From assembly GCA_019423265.1 (NCBI GenBank), contig JAHZBS010000126.1:1-6877 (forward strand): 6,877 nucleotides of DNA. Direction: 5' to 3'. This DNA comes from Clostridiales bacterium. Its GTDB lineage: Bacteria > Bacillota_A > Clostridia > Lachnospirales > Bianqueaceae. Positions 1 through 6,824 of the stretch are shown here, in pieces. Within the stretch, counting starts at the first letter, position 1. Every line of letters starts with the position of its first letter. The translations under genes were made by a program, and so were the position numbers. The notes under the pieces were generated by a model. That model was not told the origin of the DNA. It did not search any database and saw only the letters and a list, made by a program, of their open reading frames with translations.

Positions 1-28
1 GGTACTAATAGGTCGAGGAGCTTGATCA
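1..28 (+). rRNA. 23S ribosomal RNA, 3' end only
   Basis: The window opens inside the conserved 3' tail of bacterial 23S rRNA, recognisable by GGTACTAATAGGTCGAGG, which closely matches the ends of Firmicute 23S genes. The exact mature 3' end is uncertain by a few bases; it should pair with the 5' end of 23S, which lies outside the window. Downstream, about 70 bases separate it from tRNA-Asp and no 5S gene lies between. Confidence 0.93.
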
Positions 29-73
29 GAGAGAGAGAAGTGAAGGAAAGGGTTCCCATGTGCAATTTTGAAT

Positions 74-93
74 GTACTTAGCAGACTAAGTAT
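74..93 (+). other. Small hairpin between 23S and tRNA-Asp
   Basis: TACTTAG at 75-81 pairs with CTAAGTA at 86-92 around a four-base loop, with a possible extra G-T pair at 74/93. It lies in the transcribed spacer between 23S and the first tRNA, so it could be a processing signal for the precursor RNA. It is AT-rich and lacks a proper T-tract, so I do not read it as a terminator. Confidence 0.4.
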
Positions 94-99
94 ATTTGT

Positions 100-173
100 G
101 GCTCAGTGGTACAGTTGGTTAGTACGCCGGCCTGTCACGCCGGAGGTCGAGGGTTCGAGCCCCTTCTGAGTCG
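100..173 (+). tRNA. tRNA-Asp (anticodon GTC)
   Basis: A full cloverleaf can be drawn. The acceptor stem is GGCTCAG with CTGAGTC (one G-T pair). The D stem is GTAC/GTAC, the anticodon stem CCGGC/GCCGG has loop CTGTCAC with GTC at 134-136, and the T stem GAGGG/CCCTT has loop TTCGAGC. The discriminator base is G, as expected for Asp. The 3' CCA is not encoded. Confidence 0.96.
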
Positions 174-215
174 CTTCTGTTGCCCCTGCGCAAGCTGGGT
201 GATGGTAGAAGTGTT

Positions 216-288
216 GGGCGCATAGCTCAGCTGGGAGAGCACCTGCCTTACAAGCAGGGGGTCACAGGTTCGAGCCCTGTTGCGCCCA
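216..288 (+). tRNA. tRNA-Val (anticodon TAC)
   Basis: The cloverleaf has acceptor stem GGGCGCA/TGCGCCC, anticodon stem CCTGC/GCAGG with loop CTTACAA (TAC at 249-251), T stem ACAGG/CCTGT with loop TTCGAGC, and discriminator A. The 3' CCA is not encoded. It is the second of five co-directional tRNAs behind the 23S gene. Confidence 0.96.
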
Positions 289-300
289 CTTCTAAGTAAC

Positions 301-347
301 AGTGTACAACAGCGTACAACAGTGTACAACAGTGTACAACAGTGTAC
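301..347 (+). repeat. 10-bp tandem repeat in the tRNA spacer
   Basis: The unit AGTGTACAAC is repeated about 4.7 times head to tail. The second copy has C for T at its third base, and the last copy stops after AGTGTAC. A trailing AAC at 298-300 may be the remains of an earlier unit. The array lies wholly in the transcribed spacer between tRNA-Val and tRNA-Thr. It probably arose by slippage; no function is apparent. Confidence 0.9.
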
Positions 348-355
348 TGGTAAGT

Positions 356-428
356 GCCAACGTGGCTCAATTGGCAGAGCAGCTGACTTGTAATCAGCAG
401 GTTATCGGTTCGAGTCCGATCGTTGGCT
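356..428 (+). tRNA. tRNA-Thr (anticodon TGT)
   Basis: The acceptor stem GCCAACG pairs with CGTTGGC. The anticodon stem GCTGA/TCAGC encloses CTTGTAA with TGT at 389-391. The T stem ATCGG/CCGAT encloses TTCGAGT. The discriminator is T and the 3' CCA is not encoded. Only three bases separate it from tRNA-Tyr, so the two must be cut from a common precursor. Confidence 0.96.
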
Positions 429-431
429 TAT

Positions 432-513
432 GGGGGGATTCCCGAGTGGCCAAAGGGGACAGACTGTAAATCTGCTGGCAGTGCCTTCGGAGGTTCGAAT
501 CCTCCTCCCCCCA
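432..513 (+). tRNA. tRNA-Tyr (anticodon GTA)
   Basis: This is a class II tRNA with a long variable arm, as usual for bacterial tRNA-Tyr. The acceptor stem is GGGGGGA/TCCCCCC, the anticodon loop CTGTAAA has GTA at 466-468, and the T stem GGAGG/CCTCC encloses TTCGAAT. The outermost pair of the anticodon stem (459/475) is an A-C mismatch. The discriminator is A and the 3' CCA is not encoded. Confidence 0.95.
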
Positions 514-539
514 TTCAACGGTTGCGATACCGTTATCAT

Positions 540-612
<73 letters not shown>

Positions 613-651
613 TTAGAAGCAATCCGCAAATCCTTTATTTTGTGGGCACGG

Positions 652-684
652 AAAAACTCCCATTTTTTGAGTGGGAGTTTTTTT
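652..684 (+). terminator. Rho-independent terminator of the rRNA-tRNA operon
   Basis: AAAAACTCCCA (652-662) pairs over 11 bp with TGGGAGTTTTT (672-682) around a nine-base loop, and the T run continues to 684. It lies 40 bases after tRNA-fMet. It therefore marks the end of the stable-RNA transcript and shows that no 5S gene lies at this end of the operon. The A run before the stem means it could also work on the minus strand. Confidence 0.92.
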
Positions 685-729
685 ACTATTATAGCGCCAA
701 CAATTATGTTTAAATCAAATACTTAGATG

Positions 730-805
730 AGAGAAGTCAGTCCTTTGGGTTTAATGATTTGTGGTGAATTCATTATACCACATTGGGCTTGCCTTCTCTT
801 TTTTT
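730..805 (+). other. Long imperfect hairpin with T-tract, unknown role
   Basis: Between the rRNA operon terminator and the regulator promoter, no gene is visible but the sequence folds. AGAGAAG (730-736) pairs with CTTCTCT (793-799). AGTCC (739-743) pairs with GGGCT (785-789). TGTGGT (760-765) pairs with ACCACA (777-782) at the tip. The outer stem runs directly into T799-T805. It could be a second terminator, the 3' end of a small RNA, or a decayed palindromic mobile element. On the minus strand the tip includes TATAAT (777-772), a possible -10 box without a clear -35. Confidence 0.45.
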
Positions 806-855
806 GGTTTACATCATTTTAGCACATAAAAAATTCAAAAGTATCTGCAATCCTC

Positions 856-884
856 TTGACAAACCGAAATGGTGGAGCTATACT
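856..884 (+). promoter_or_regulatory. Sigma-A promoter for the TetR gene
   Basis: TTGACA (856-861) and TATACT (879-884) are separated by 17 bases, a perfect -35 and a one-mismatch -10 at ideal spacing. Transcription should begin near 890-892, inside the palindrome that follows. The regulator start codon is about 35 bases downstream of that point. Confidence 0.85.
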
Positions 885-911
885 ATAACAGTGATATATA
901 ACATTGTTATA
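884..911 (+). promoter_or_regulatory. Probable TetR-family operator (28-bp palindrome)
   Basis: TATAACA (884-890) is mirrored by TGTTATA (905-911). Across the whole 28 bp, 12 of 14 symmetric pairs are complementary, the exceptions being 891/904 and 894/901. The site overlaps the last base of the -10 box and covers the expected transcription start. A bound dimer there would block RNA polymerase. Since the next gene is a TetR-family regulator, autorepression is the simplest reading; that link is inferred. Confidence 0.75.
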
Positions 912-925
912 CCGGAGGCGAGACA

Positions 926-1543
926 GTGATGGAGGTAGAGCAGACAACGCTAGAGAGGATCCATGCGGCGGCAAAGCAGGAATTTCTGGAAAAAGGATTT
1001 CAGTCTGCCTCGCTTCGGAACATCGTCAAGGCAGCAGGCGTGACAACAGGCGCGTTTTACGGATATTTTTCAAGCAAGGAAGCTCTATTTGCTTCCATTG
1101 TAGAGCCCCATGCCGCAGCGATTATGAGCAGGTTCATGACGGCACAGACAGAATTTGCTGAACTTCCAGAGGCAGAACAGCCCCAACATATGGGAAAAGA
1201 GTCCGCCGAATGCGTAGATTGGATGATTGATTATATATACGATCACGACGAAGATATAAGAATTCTGATTTGCTGTTCGGAAGGCACGTCATATGAACAT
1301 TTTATCGATTCAATGGCAAAAATAGAAGAAGAATATACCTTTCGATATATCGAAGTGTTGAAAAGCCTCGGAAATAAGGTGCCGGAGATTGATCGGGAGC
1401 TTTGTCACATGATCGCAAGCGGCATGTTTGAAGGCATGTTTGAGGTGATTCGTCATGCCATGCCCAAAGAGCGGGCGAAAGCTTTTATTGGCCAGCTACG
1501 TGAGTTTTACACCGCAGGCTGGATGAAAATTATGGGGCAGTAA
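926..1543 (+). CDS. TetR/AcrR-family transcriptional regulator
   Basis: The 205-residue product has the normal TetR-family length. Its N-terminal DNA-binding domain spans about residues 8-55. The helix-turn-helix at about 29-48 reads SLRNIVKAAGVTTGAFYGYF and is followed by SSKEALF, very typical of the family. The rest is a helical ligand-binding and dimerisation domain with a Cys-Cys pair in ILICCSEG; its ligand cannot be read from sequence. GGAGG at 914-918 sits 7 bases before the GTG at 926 and 10 before the ATG at 929, so either may start the protein, differing by one residue. It probably represses itself through the 884-911 palindrome and may also control the co-directional ABC pair 109 bases downstream. 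Confidence 0.93.
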   Translation: MMEVEQTTLERIHAAAKQEFLEKGFQSASLRNIVKAAGVTTGAFYGYFSSKEALFASIVEPHAAAIMSRFMTAQTEFAELPEAEQPQHMGKESAECVDWMIDYIYDHDEDIRILICCSEGTSYEHFIDSMAKIEEEYTFRYIEVLKSLGNKVPEIDRELCHMIASGMFEGMFEVIRHAMPKERAKAFIGQLREFYTAGWMKIMGQ

Positions 1544-1559
1544 TGTCCTTTAATTTTGA

Positions 1560-1588
1560 GCATTAGTTAGCCAAAACTAACTAAATGC
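1560..1588 (+). promoter_or_regulatory. Palindrome before the ABC genes, DtxR/IdeR-box-like
   Basis: TTAGTTAG (1563-1570) and CTAACTAA (1577-1584) form a perfect 8-bp inverted repeat with a 6-base spacer, and GCAT/ATGC extend it at the flanks with one bulged A. The half-sites resemble the TTAGGTTAG/CTAACCTAA boxes bound by metal-dependent DtxR/IdeR-type repressors. The sequence differs from the TetR operator at 884-911. A weak promoter, TTGAGC (1556-1561) with TAACTA (1578-1583) at 16-base spacing, would be overlapped by it. There is no T-tract, so it is not a terminator. The palindrome is seen; the regulator class is inferred. Confidence 0.5.
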
Positions 1589-1652
1589 GGATATGCGAAG
1601 TCGCCAGCAGCGTCTTTCTGTATCATAAAAATTTATTGTAGGAGGACTGAAA

Positions 1653-3428
1653 GTGAAAAAGAACAAAAATCTTTCAGAGCTTATGAGCTATGCGGGTAAG
1701 CATAGGTATCTTACCTACTTGTCGCTCATATTATCAGTCGTCAGTGCAGTCTTTGCCCTGTTGCCGTTCATCTATATCTTCTTTATCATTAAAGAAGTTA
1801 TAGAGGTCGCTCCGAATTATTCGGAGGCGATCAATGGTATCCGCAACGGCTGGATGGCGGTATTGTTTGCCCTGATTTCCATCGTCATTTATGTAGGAGC
1901 GCTGATGTGTTCCCACAAATCCGCGTTTCGGATCGCCGGAAACCTGCGCAAAACGCTGATGGCGCATATCGCAAAACTGCCGCTTGGCTTTATCGGTGAA
2001 ATGGGCAGCGGTAAAATCCGCCGTATCGTAAACGACAGCAGCGCGGCAACCGAGACCTATCTAGCCCATCAGCTCCCGGATATGGCGGGCGCCATCGCCA
2101 CGCCGCTGGGCATGATCGTCATGCTGTTTTTGTTTGACTGGCGCTTTGGGCTGGTCTGCCTTGTGCCGGTTGTTCTCGGCTTTGCGTCTATGTTCAAGAT
2201 GGCGGGGCCGGGAATGGCGGAGGATATGAAAAACTATCAGAACGCCCTCGCCGATATGAACAATGAAGCTGTGGAATATGTGCGCGGTGTCCCCGTAGTC
2301 AAAACTTTCGGACAAACCGTACACACCTTCAAACGCTTCAAGGGTTCCATCGACAGCTACTATAAATTCTGCATTGCCTATTGCAAAAAATGCCGTATGC
2401 CGATGCTGCTGTATACCGTTTTCATTAACAGCTCCTTTGCCTTCTTAATTACGTTGGCGCTCATACTGGCAGGCGGTGAAGCGGTAACGCAATCCATTTT
2501 GCTCAGTCTTGTTTTCTATGTGATCTTTACCCCTGTCATCTCTACTTCTATGACGAAGGTTCTGTTTATGAGTGAGAATGGAATGATCGTATCCGACGCT
2601 CTCACCCGTATTCATTCGATCCTTGATCTGAACCCCCTGCCCGATGCACAGAGGCCGGAATCGCCGGAGGATAATTCAGTAGAATTTAACAATGTTTCCT
2701 TCCGGTACAGCAAAGCGGAAACCGATGCGATACATGATGTATCCTTCAAGGTACAGCCCGGTGAAACGGTAGCGCTTGTGGGACCATCCGGCGGCGGCAA
2801 AACAACGGCGGCGGGACTTGTCTCCCGTTTTTGGGATGTGAATGGCGGGGAGATCAAAATCGGCGGCGTCAATGTAAAGAATATCAAGAAACCCGAGCTG
2901 ACGGAAACCGTGTCCTATGTTTTTCAGGACAGCAGACTCCTGAAAACCTCCATTCTCGAAAATGTTAGACTCTCAAAGCCGGATGCTCCGCGGAAAGAAG
3001 TTGAAACCGCCCTGCACAAAGCGCAGTGTGACGACATTATCGCCAAGCTCCCCCATGGGATCGATACGGTGATCGGGACGAAAGGCGTTTACTTGTCAGG
3101 AGGTGAACAGCAGCGCATTGCGATTGCCCGAGTGATGCTCAAAGACGCTCCCATCATTATTCTGGATGAGGCCACCGCCTTTGCCGATCCTGAAAATGAA
3201 TTCCTTGTACAGCGTGCCTTTGAAGAGCTGGCAAAGGATAAGACCGTGATCATGATTGCCCATCGGTTGACTACGGTTAGAAATGCGGACAGAATATTTG
3301 TACTAAAGGACGGGAAAGTGGAAGAATCCGGCACGCACGACAGGCTTGCGGAAAGCGGCGGTCTGTACGCGAAAATGTGGCAGGATTATCAGACTTCGAT
3401 CAGCTGGAAGGTTGGTGGTGCGAGATGA
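1653..3428 (+). CDS. ABC half-transporter, membrane plus ATPase domains (first of pair)
   Basis: The 591-residue protein has an exporter-fold membrane domain (about residues 1-330, roughly six hydrophobic segments near 19-48, 67-88, 145-160, 163-180, 250-272 and 276-300) fused to an ATPase domain. The ATPase motifs are all present: Walker A GPSGGGKTT (377-385), Q-loop Gln425, signature LSGGE (481-485), Walker B ending Asp505 with catalytic Glu506, and His537. The D-loop reads TAFADPENE rather than the common SALD form. The GTG start is chosen because AGGAGG (1640-1645) lies 7 bases upstream. The gene overlaps the next ABC gene by ATGA, so the two are translationally coupled and should make a heterodimer. 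The domain style recalls IrtAB/YbtPQ-type iron-siderophore transporters, but substrate and direction are unproven and drug or peptide export is possible. Confidence 0.9.
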   Translation: MKKNKNLSELMSYAGKHRYLTYLSLILSVVSAVFALLPFIYIFFIIKEVIEVAPNYSEAINGIRNGWMAVLFALISIVIYVGALMCSHKSAFRIAGNLRKTLMAHIAKLPLGFIGEMGSGKIRRIVNDSSAATETYLAHQLPDMAGAIATPLGMIVMLFLFDWRFGLVCLVPVVLGFASMFKMAGPGMAEDMKNYQNALADMNNEAVEYVRGVPVVKTFGQTVHTFKRFKGSIDSYYKFCIAYCKKCRMPMLLYTVFINSSFAFLITLALILAGGEAVTQSILLSLVFYVIFTPVISTSMTKVLFMSENGMIVSDALTRIHSILDLNPLPDAQRPESPEDNSVEFNNVSFRYSKAETDAIHDVSFKVQPGETVALVGPSGGGKTTAAGLVSRFWDVNGGEIKIGGVNVKNIKKPELTETVSYVFQDSRLLKTSILENVRLSKPDAPRKEVETALHKAQCDDIIAKLPHGIDTVIGTKGVYLSGGEQQRIAIARVMLKDAPIIILDEATAFADPENEFLVQRAFEELAKDKTVIMIAHRLTTVRNADRIFVLKDGKVEESGTHDRLAESGGLYAKMWQDYQTSISWKVGGAR

Positions 3429-5158
3429 TAAACAGAATCATGAAACGGTTTGCGCTCTCCCGTGAAGGCGCGAAGGGACTGGTGTGTGCTGTCGCTGCGT
3501 GTACGGTGGGGGATATTGTGCTGATGTTCCCGGTTGGGCTTTTATACTTTTTAGTAAGTGATTTTCTTGAAGGAGCCGTGCCAAAAAACCACTATGGGTT
3601 ATACGGCGCCGGCATTGCGGTGGCTCTTCTTTTGATTTTTATTTCGGAATTTTGGTAGTACAACGCCACCTATTTCTCTACCTACCGGGAATCGGGCAGA
3701 TGCAGGATACGACTTGCCGAAAAGCTTCGCCGTCTGCCCCTTTCCTTCTTTGGGAAAAAGGATCTGGCGGATCTGACAAATACAATGCTGGGCGACGTGG
3801 CCACAACCGAGCAGATGTTCTCCCACTATGTCCCGCAATATTACGCATCCATCATCTCCACCTGTCTGATTGCGATCAGCCTTTTCTTTTATGACTGGCG
3901 GCTTGCGCTGGCAGCTTTATGGGTGCTGCCGGTTGCCTTAGCGATTGTAGGCACTTCCAAAAAAGCGCAGAACTATTTCAGCCGAAAACAAAATATGGCG
4001 CAAATCGCTGTGCAGGACGGCGTGCAGGAATGCCTTGAGACCGTGCGGGATCTGAAAAGCAACAATGCGGAAGAAGAATATCTGCGCGGATTATATCAAA
4101 AGATCGACACCCTAGAAAGCCGTCATATGAAAAGCGAGCTGGGCACCGCTATGTTTGTTGTCCCAGCGCAGATGATCCTCAAGCTGGGGATCGCGTCTGT
4201 GGCGCTTGTGGGCAGTATGCTTTTGATGAACGGTACGCTCACCTTGATCACCTTCTTTATGTTCCTGCTGGTCGTTTCCAGAATCTACGAGCCCATGTCC
4301 TTCTCTCTACAAAATCTGGCGGCCATGAATTCTCTGCAGATCAATATCGACCGTATGAATGAAATTGAAAACTGTAAGGAACAGGAGGGCAAAACGGAAT
4401 TTCAGCCAAAGGGCTATGACATTTCCTTTGAAAATGTGGGCTTTGCCTATAACACCGAGGAAACGGTGCTTCAAAATGTATCCTTTACGGCGAAGCAGGG
4501 CGAGGTAACGGCACTTATCGGCCCGTCGGGCGGCGGAAAGTCAACGGCGACAAAGCTGGCGGCAAGATTTTGGGACGCGGATAAAGGAAAAATTACCGTT
4601 GGCGGCGTGGATGTAAAAACCGTTGATCCGGAGCGACTTCTGACGGCGTTTTCCATCGTCTTTCAGGACGTCACGCTCTTTAACAATACGGTCATGGAAA
4701 ATATCCGCATCGGAAGAAAGGATGCGACGGATGAGGAAGTCTTGGAGGCGGCCAGACTGGCAAACTGTGAAGAATTTGTGGAGAAGCTGCCGGAGAAGTG
4801 GAATAGCAACATCGGGGAAAACGGCAGCTCGCTTTCGGGTGGTGAGCGCCAGCGGATTTCCATTGCCCGCGCTTTTCTGAAAGACGCTCCCGTAATTCTG
4901 CTGGACGAAGCAACCGCCTCCCTCGATGTGGAAAACGAGACGGCGATCCAGTCGGCTCTCTCCCGGCTGATCAAAGACAAAACCGTCCTATTGATTGCGC
5001 ACCGGATGCGCACCGTTGCCGGTGCGGATAAGGTGGTCGTACTGTCAGATGGCACGGTAGCGGAGCAGGGGAAGCCTGAAAAACTCCTAAGCCAAGACGG
5101 GATTTACACCCGTATGGTGAAGCTGCAAACGGAGAGCCAAGGCTGGTCGATTGGATAA
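3425..5158 (+). pseudogene. Second ABC half-transporter, interrupted by an in-frame TAG
   Basis: The ATG at 3425 overlaps the previous stop codon (ATGA). The frame stays open to the TAA at 5156-5158 except for a single TAG at 3656-3658 (codon 78), just after the second hydrophobic segment. Coding resemblance continues immediately after it (YNATYFSTYRESG, then RLAEKLRRLPLSFFGKKDLADLT), so this is a point nonsense change rather than a frameshift or insertion. Ignoring the TAG, the product is 577 residues: membrane domain to about 300, Walker A GPSGGGKS (366-373), signature LSGGE (470-474), Walker B Asp494 and Glu495, His526. The next in-frame ATG (3785, codon 121) has no convincing ribosome binding site and would lose the first two membrane segments. 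CAG (Gln) to TAG is the likeliest single-base origin. A sequencing error, a recent mutation, or suppression remain possible. Confidence 0.85.
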
Positions 5159-5169
5159 AATATACTTTG

Positions 5170-5207
5170 CAGAGCCGATCACACACATATGACCGGCTCT
5201 GTTTTTT
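5170..5207 (+). terminator. Rho-independent terminator after the ABC pair
   Basis: CAGAGCCG (5170-5177) pairs with CGGCTCTG (5194-5201), an 8-bp GC-rich stem, and is followed directly by TTTTTT (5202-5207). It lies 11 bases after the stop codon of the second ABC gene and ends the regulator-transporter cassette. Confidence 0.92.
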
Positions 5208-5362
5208 GTTGCGGACTTGAAGAGACATATGCCCAGCGTATGGAGAGCGCGCCATAAAATTGGAAAAGGCGGCGACAGTGCCAATTTATGAATGAACAAT
5301 TCCTAAAAATTGCATATAATCTGCTAAAAATCAAAATATAACAAAATAAATGCAGGAAAGGC

Positions 5363-5392
5363 TTGACAAAAAATCAAAAATGGGATTACAAT
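5363..5392 (+). promoter_or_regulatory. Sigma-A promoter for the aminotransferase
   Basis: TTGACA (5363-5368) and TACAAT (5387-5392) are 18 bases apart. Transcription would start near 5399, giving a leader of about 50 bases before the ATG at 5451. The AT-rich stretch just upstream (5299-5350) may act as an UP-like element; it also holds a TATAAT at 5315-5320 without a good -35. Confidence 0.8.
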
Positions 5393-5450
5393 AGTAAGGA
5401 TGGAAAATATAGAGACGAGATATGATAGATTAGGGAATAGGAGGCTGGTC

Positions 5451-6749
5451 ATGGCAGCGTATGAGCAAATGAGCAAGGAAGAGCTTTTGACTTTGAAGCA
5501 GGACCTGGAGGCCCGTTTTCAGGAAGTCAAGGGAAAAGGGTATAAATTGGATATGTCCCGGGGAAAACCCTCGGCAGCGCAGCTGGACTTAGCCATGAAA
5601 ATGATGGACGTCCTCAACAGCGAGACGGACTTAAAGTGCGCGGAAGGAATAGATTGCCGCAATTATGGCGTCCTGGATGGGATCAAAGAGGCGAAGCAAC
5701 TGTTGGCGGATATGACGGAAGTGCCTGCGGATAACATTATCATCTTTGGAAATTCGAGTCTTAACATTATGTTTGATACCATATCCCGGTGTATGACCCA
5801 CGGGGTTTTAGGGTCCACCCCATGGTGTAAATTGGATAAGGTCAAGTTTTTGTGCCCGGTCCCCGGATACGACCGCCATTTTGCCATCACGGAGTATTTT
5901 GGCATTGAGATGATCAACGTCCCTATGACCATGGAAGGGCCCGATATGGATACGGTGGAGCGGCTCGTGAGGGAAGATGACAGCATTAAGGGGATCTGGT
6001 GCGTGCCAAAGTATTCCAACCCACAGGGAATCACGTACTCGGATGAAACGGTCCGCCGTTTTGCCAGATTGCAGCCCGCCGCGCCGGACTTTCGCATTTT
6101 TTGGGATAACGCCTACGGAATCCACCATCTATATGAGGACAAACAGGACAATTTAATTGAGATTTTAATGGAATGTGAGCGAGCCGGGAATCCGGATATG
6201 GTGTTCAAGTTTTGCTCTACGTCGAAGGTCAGTTTTCCCGGGTCCGGCGTAGCCGCCATCGCAGCTTCAAAGGCTAACCTGGCAGAGATTAAGCGCTATA
6301 TGACCATTCAAACCATCGGTCATGATAAACTCAATCAGCTGCGGCATGTGCGATTTTTTAAGGATATCCATGGCATGGTGGACCATATGAAAAAACATGC
6401 GGACATCTTGCGGCCAAAGTTTGAGGCGGTTCTGCGCGGCTTGGACGCGGAGCTGGGAGGATTGGGAATCGGTTCCTGGATCGAGCCGCGAGGGGGATAT
6501 TTTATTTCCTTCGATGCCATGGAAGGCTGCGCGAAGGCTATCGTGGCCAAGGCGAAGGAGGCCGGCCTGGTGATGACAGACGCCGGTGCGACGTTCCCGT
6601 ACGGAAGAGATCCAAAGGATAGCAATATTCGGATCGCCCCCTCCTACCCCACCCAGGAGGAATTGGCCATCGCCACGGACATTTTCGTGCTGAGTGTGAA
6701 GCTGGTCAGTATCGACAAAATTCTGGCAGACCGGGCAGCGCAATGTTGA
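5451..6749 (+). CDS. Aspartate aminotransferase-like PLP enzyme, subgroup Ic
   Basis: The 432-residue protein is a fold-type I, PLP-dependent aminotransferase matching the Asp_aminotransf/MocR-like family (subgroup Ic, as in the Corynebacterium enzyme). It probably interconverts aspartate and 2-oxoglutarate with oxaloacetate and glutamate in the cytosol; related amino acids are possible substrates. Visible motifs are MSRGKP (35-40), the phosphate-site GNSSLN (100-105), VPGY (137-140), Asn190 in YSNPQG, Asp219 and Tyr222 in FWDNAYG, the Schiff-base Lys259 in STSK, and the carboxylate-binding Arg394 in NIRIAPS. The reading frame is open from an ATG at 5400, but that codon sits at the predicted transcription start and lacks a ribosome site. 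The ATG at 5451 has AGGAGG (5439-5444) 6 bases upstream and begins the usual family N-terminus. It has its own promoter and looks monocistronic. Confidence 0.92.
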   Translation: MAAYEQMSKEELLTLKQDLEARFQEVKGKGYKLDMSRGKPSAAQLDLAMKMMDVLNSETDLKCAEGIDCRNYGVLDGIKEAKQLLADMTEVPADNIIIFGNSSLNIMFDTISRCMTHGVLGSTPWCKLDKVKFLCPVPGYDRHFAITEYFGIEMINVPMTMEGPDMDTVERLVREDDSIKGIWCVPKYSNPQGITYSDETVRRFARLQPAAPDFRIFWDNAYGIHHLYEDKQDNLIEILMECERAGNPDMVFKFCSTSKVSFPGSGVAAIAASKANLAEIKRYMTIQTIGHDKLNQLRHVRFFKDIHGMVDHMKKHADILRPKFEAVLRGLDAELGGLGIGSWIEPRGGYFISFDAMEGCAKAIVAKAKEAGLVMTDAGATFPYGRDPKDSNIRIAPSYPTQEELAIATDIFVLSVKLVSIDKILADRAAQC

Positions 6750-6779
6750 GCGGTAGGGCTCCCCGCTCCCTATCTGTTG

Positions 6780-6818
6780 AAAAAAGGCCGGTGACGGATT
6801 GTACCCGTCGCCGGCCTT
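6780..6818 (-). terminator. Strong GC-rich hairpin, terminator best read on the minus strand
   Basis: AAGGCCGGTGACGG (6784-6797) pairs over 14 bp (one G-T) with CCGTCGCCGGCCTT (6805-6818) around a 7-base loop. The A run at 6780-6785 becomes a T-tract on the minus strand, so it should terminate a leftward transcript from beyond the window edge. On the + strand it lies 34 bases after the aminotransferase stop, but only TT then CGTATG follows, so it would be a weak terminator there. It may serve both directions. Confidence 0.75.
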
Positions 6819-6824
6819 CGTATG

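Noticed and set aside
29..99. Possible 5S rRNA gene after 23S
   Set aside because: The gap is only about 70 bases, shorter than a 5S gene, and shows no 5S-like stems.
301..347. Short CRISPR-like array
   Set aside because: The 10-bp units abut with no spacers, so it is a simple tandem repeat.
3656..3658. TAG as a recoded sense codon (Pyl or Gln) used by this host
   Set aside because: Nothing in the window supports recoding: there is one TAG only, no suppressor tRNA and no pyl gene. A plain nonsense mutation or sequencing error is simpler.
3652..3894. 80-codon + strand frame overlapping the amber site
   Set aside because: It is out of frame with the ABC gene, which shows recognisable transporter sequence throughout this stretch.
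5257..5287. AAATTGG...CCAATTT inverted repeat
   Set aside because: It is a 7-bp AT-rich stem with a 17-base loop and no T-tract, compatible with chance.
4971..5299. Minus-strand open frames of 94 and 70 codons
   Set aside because: They are antisense to the end of the ABC gene and its terminator, with no ribosome site or recognisable domain.
5292..5320. Second promoter with TATAAT at 5315-5320
   Set aside because: The -10 is perfect but the -35 position (ATGAAC) is poor and the region is AT-rich. The promoter at 5363-5392 is much better.
5400..5450. Earlier ATG at 5400 as the aminotransferase start
   Set aside because: It falls at the predicted transcription start, has no ribosome binding site, and adds 17 residues not typical of the family. 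The ATG at 5451 has AGGAGG 6 bases upstream.
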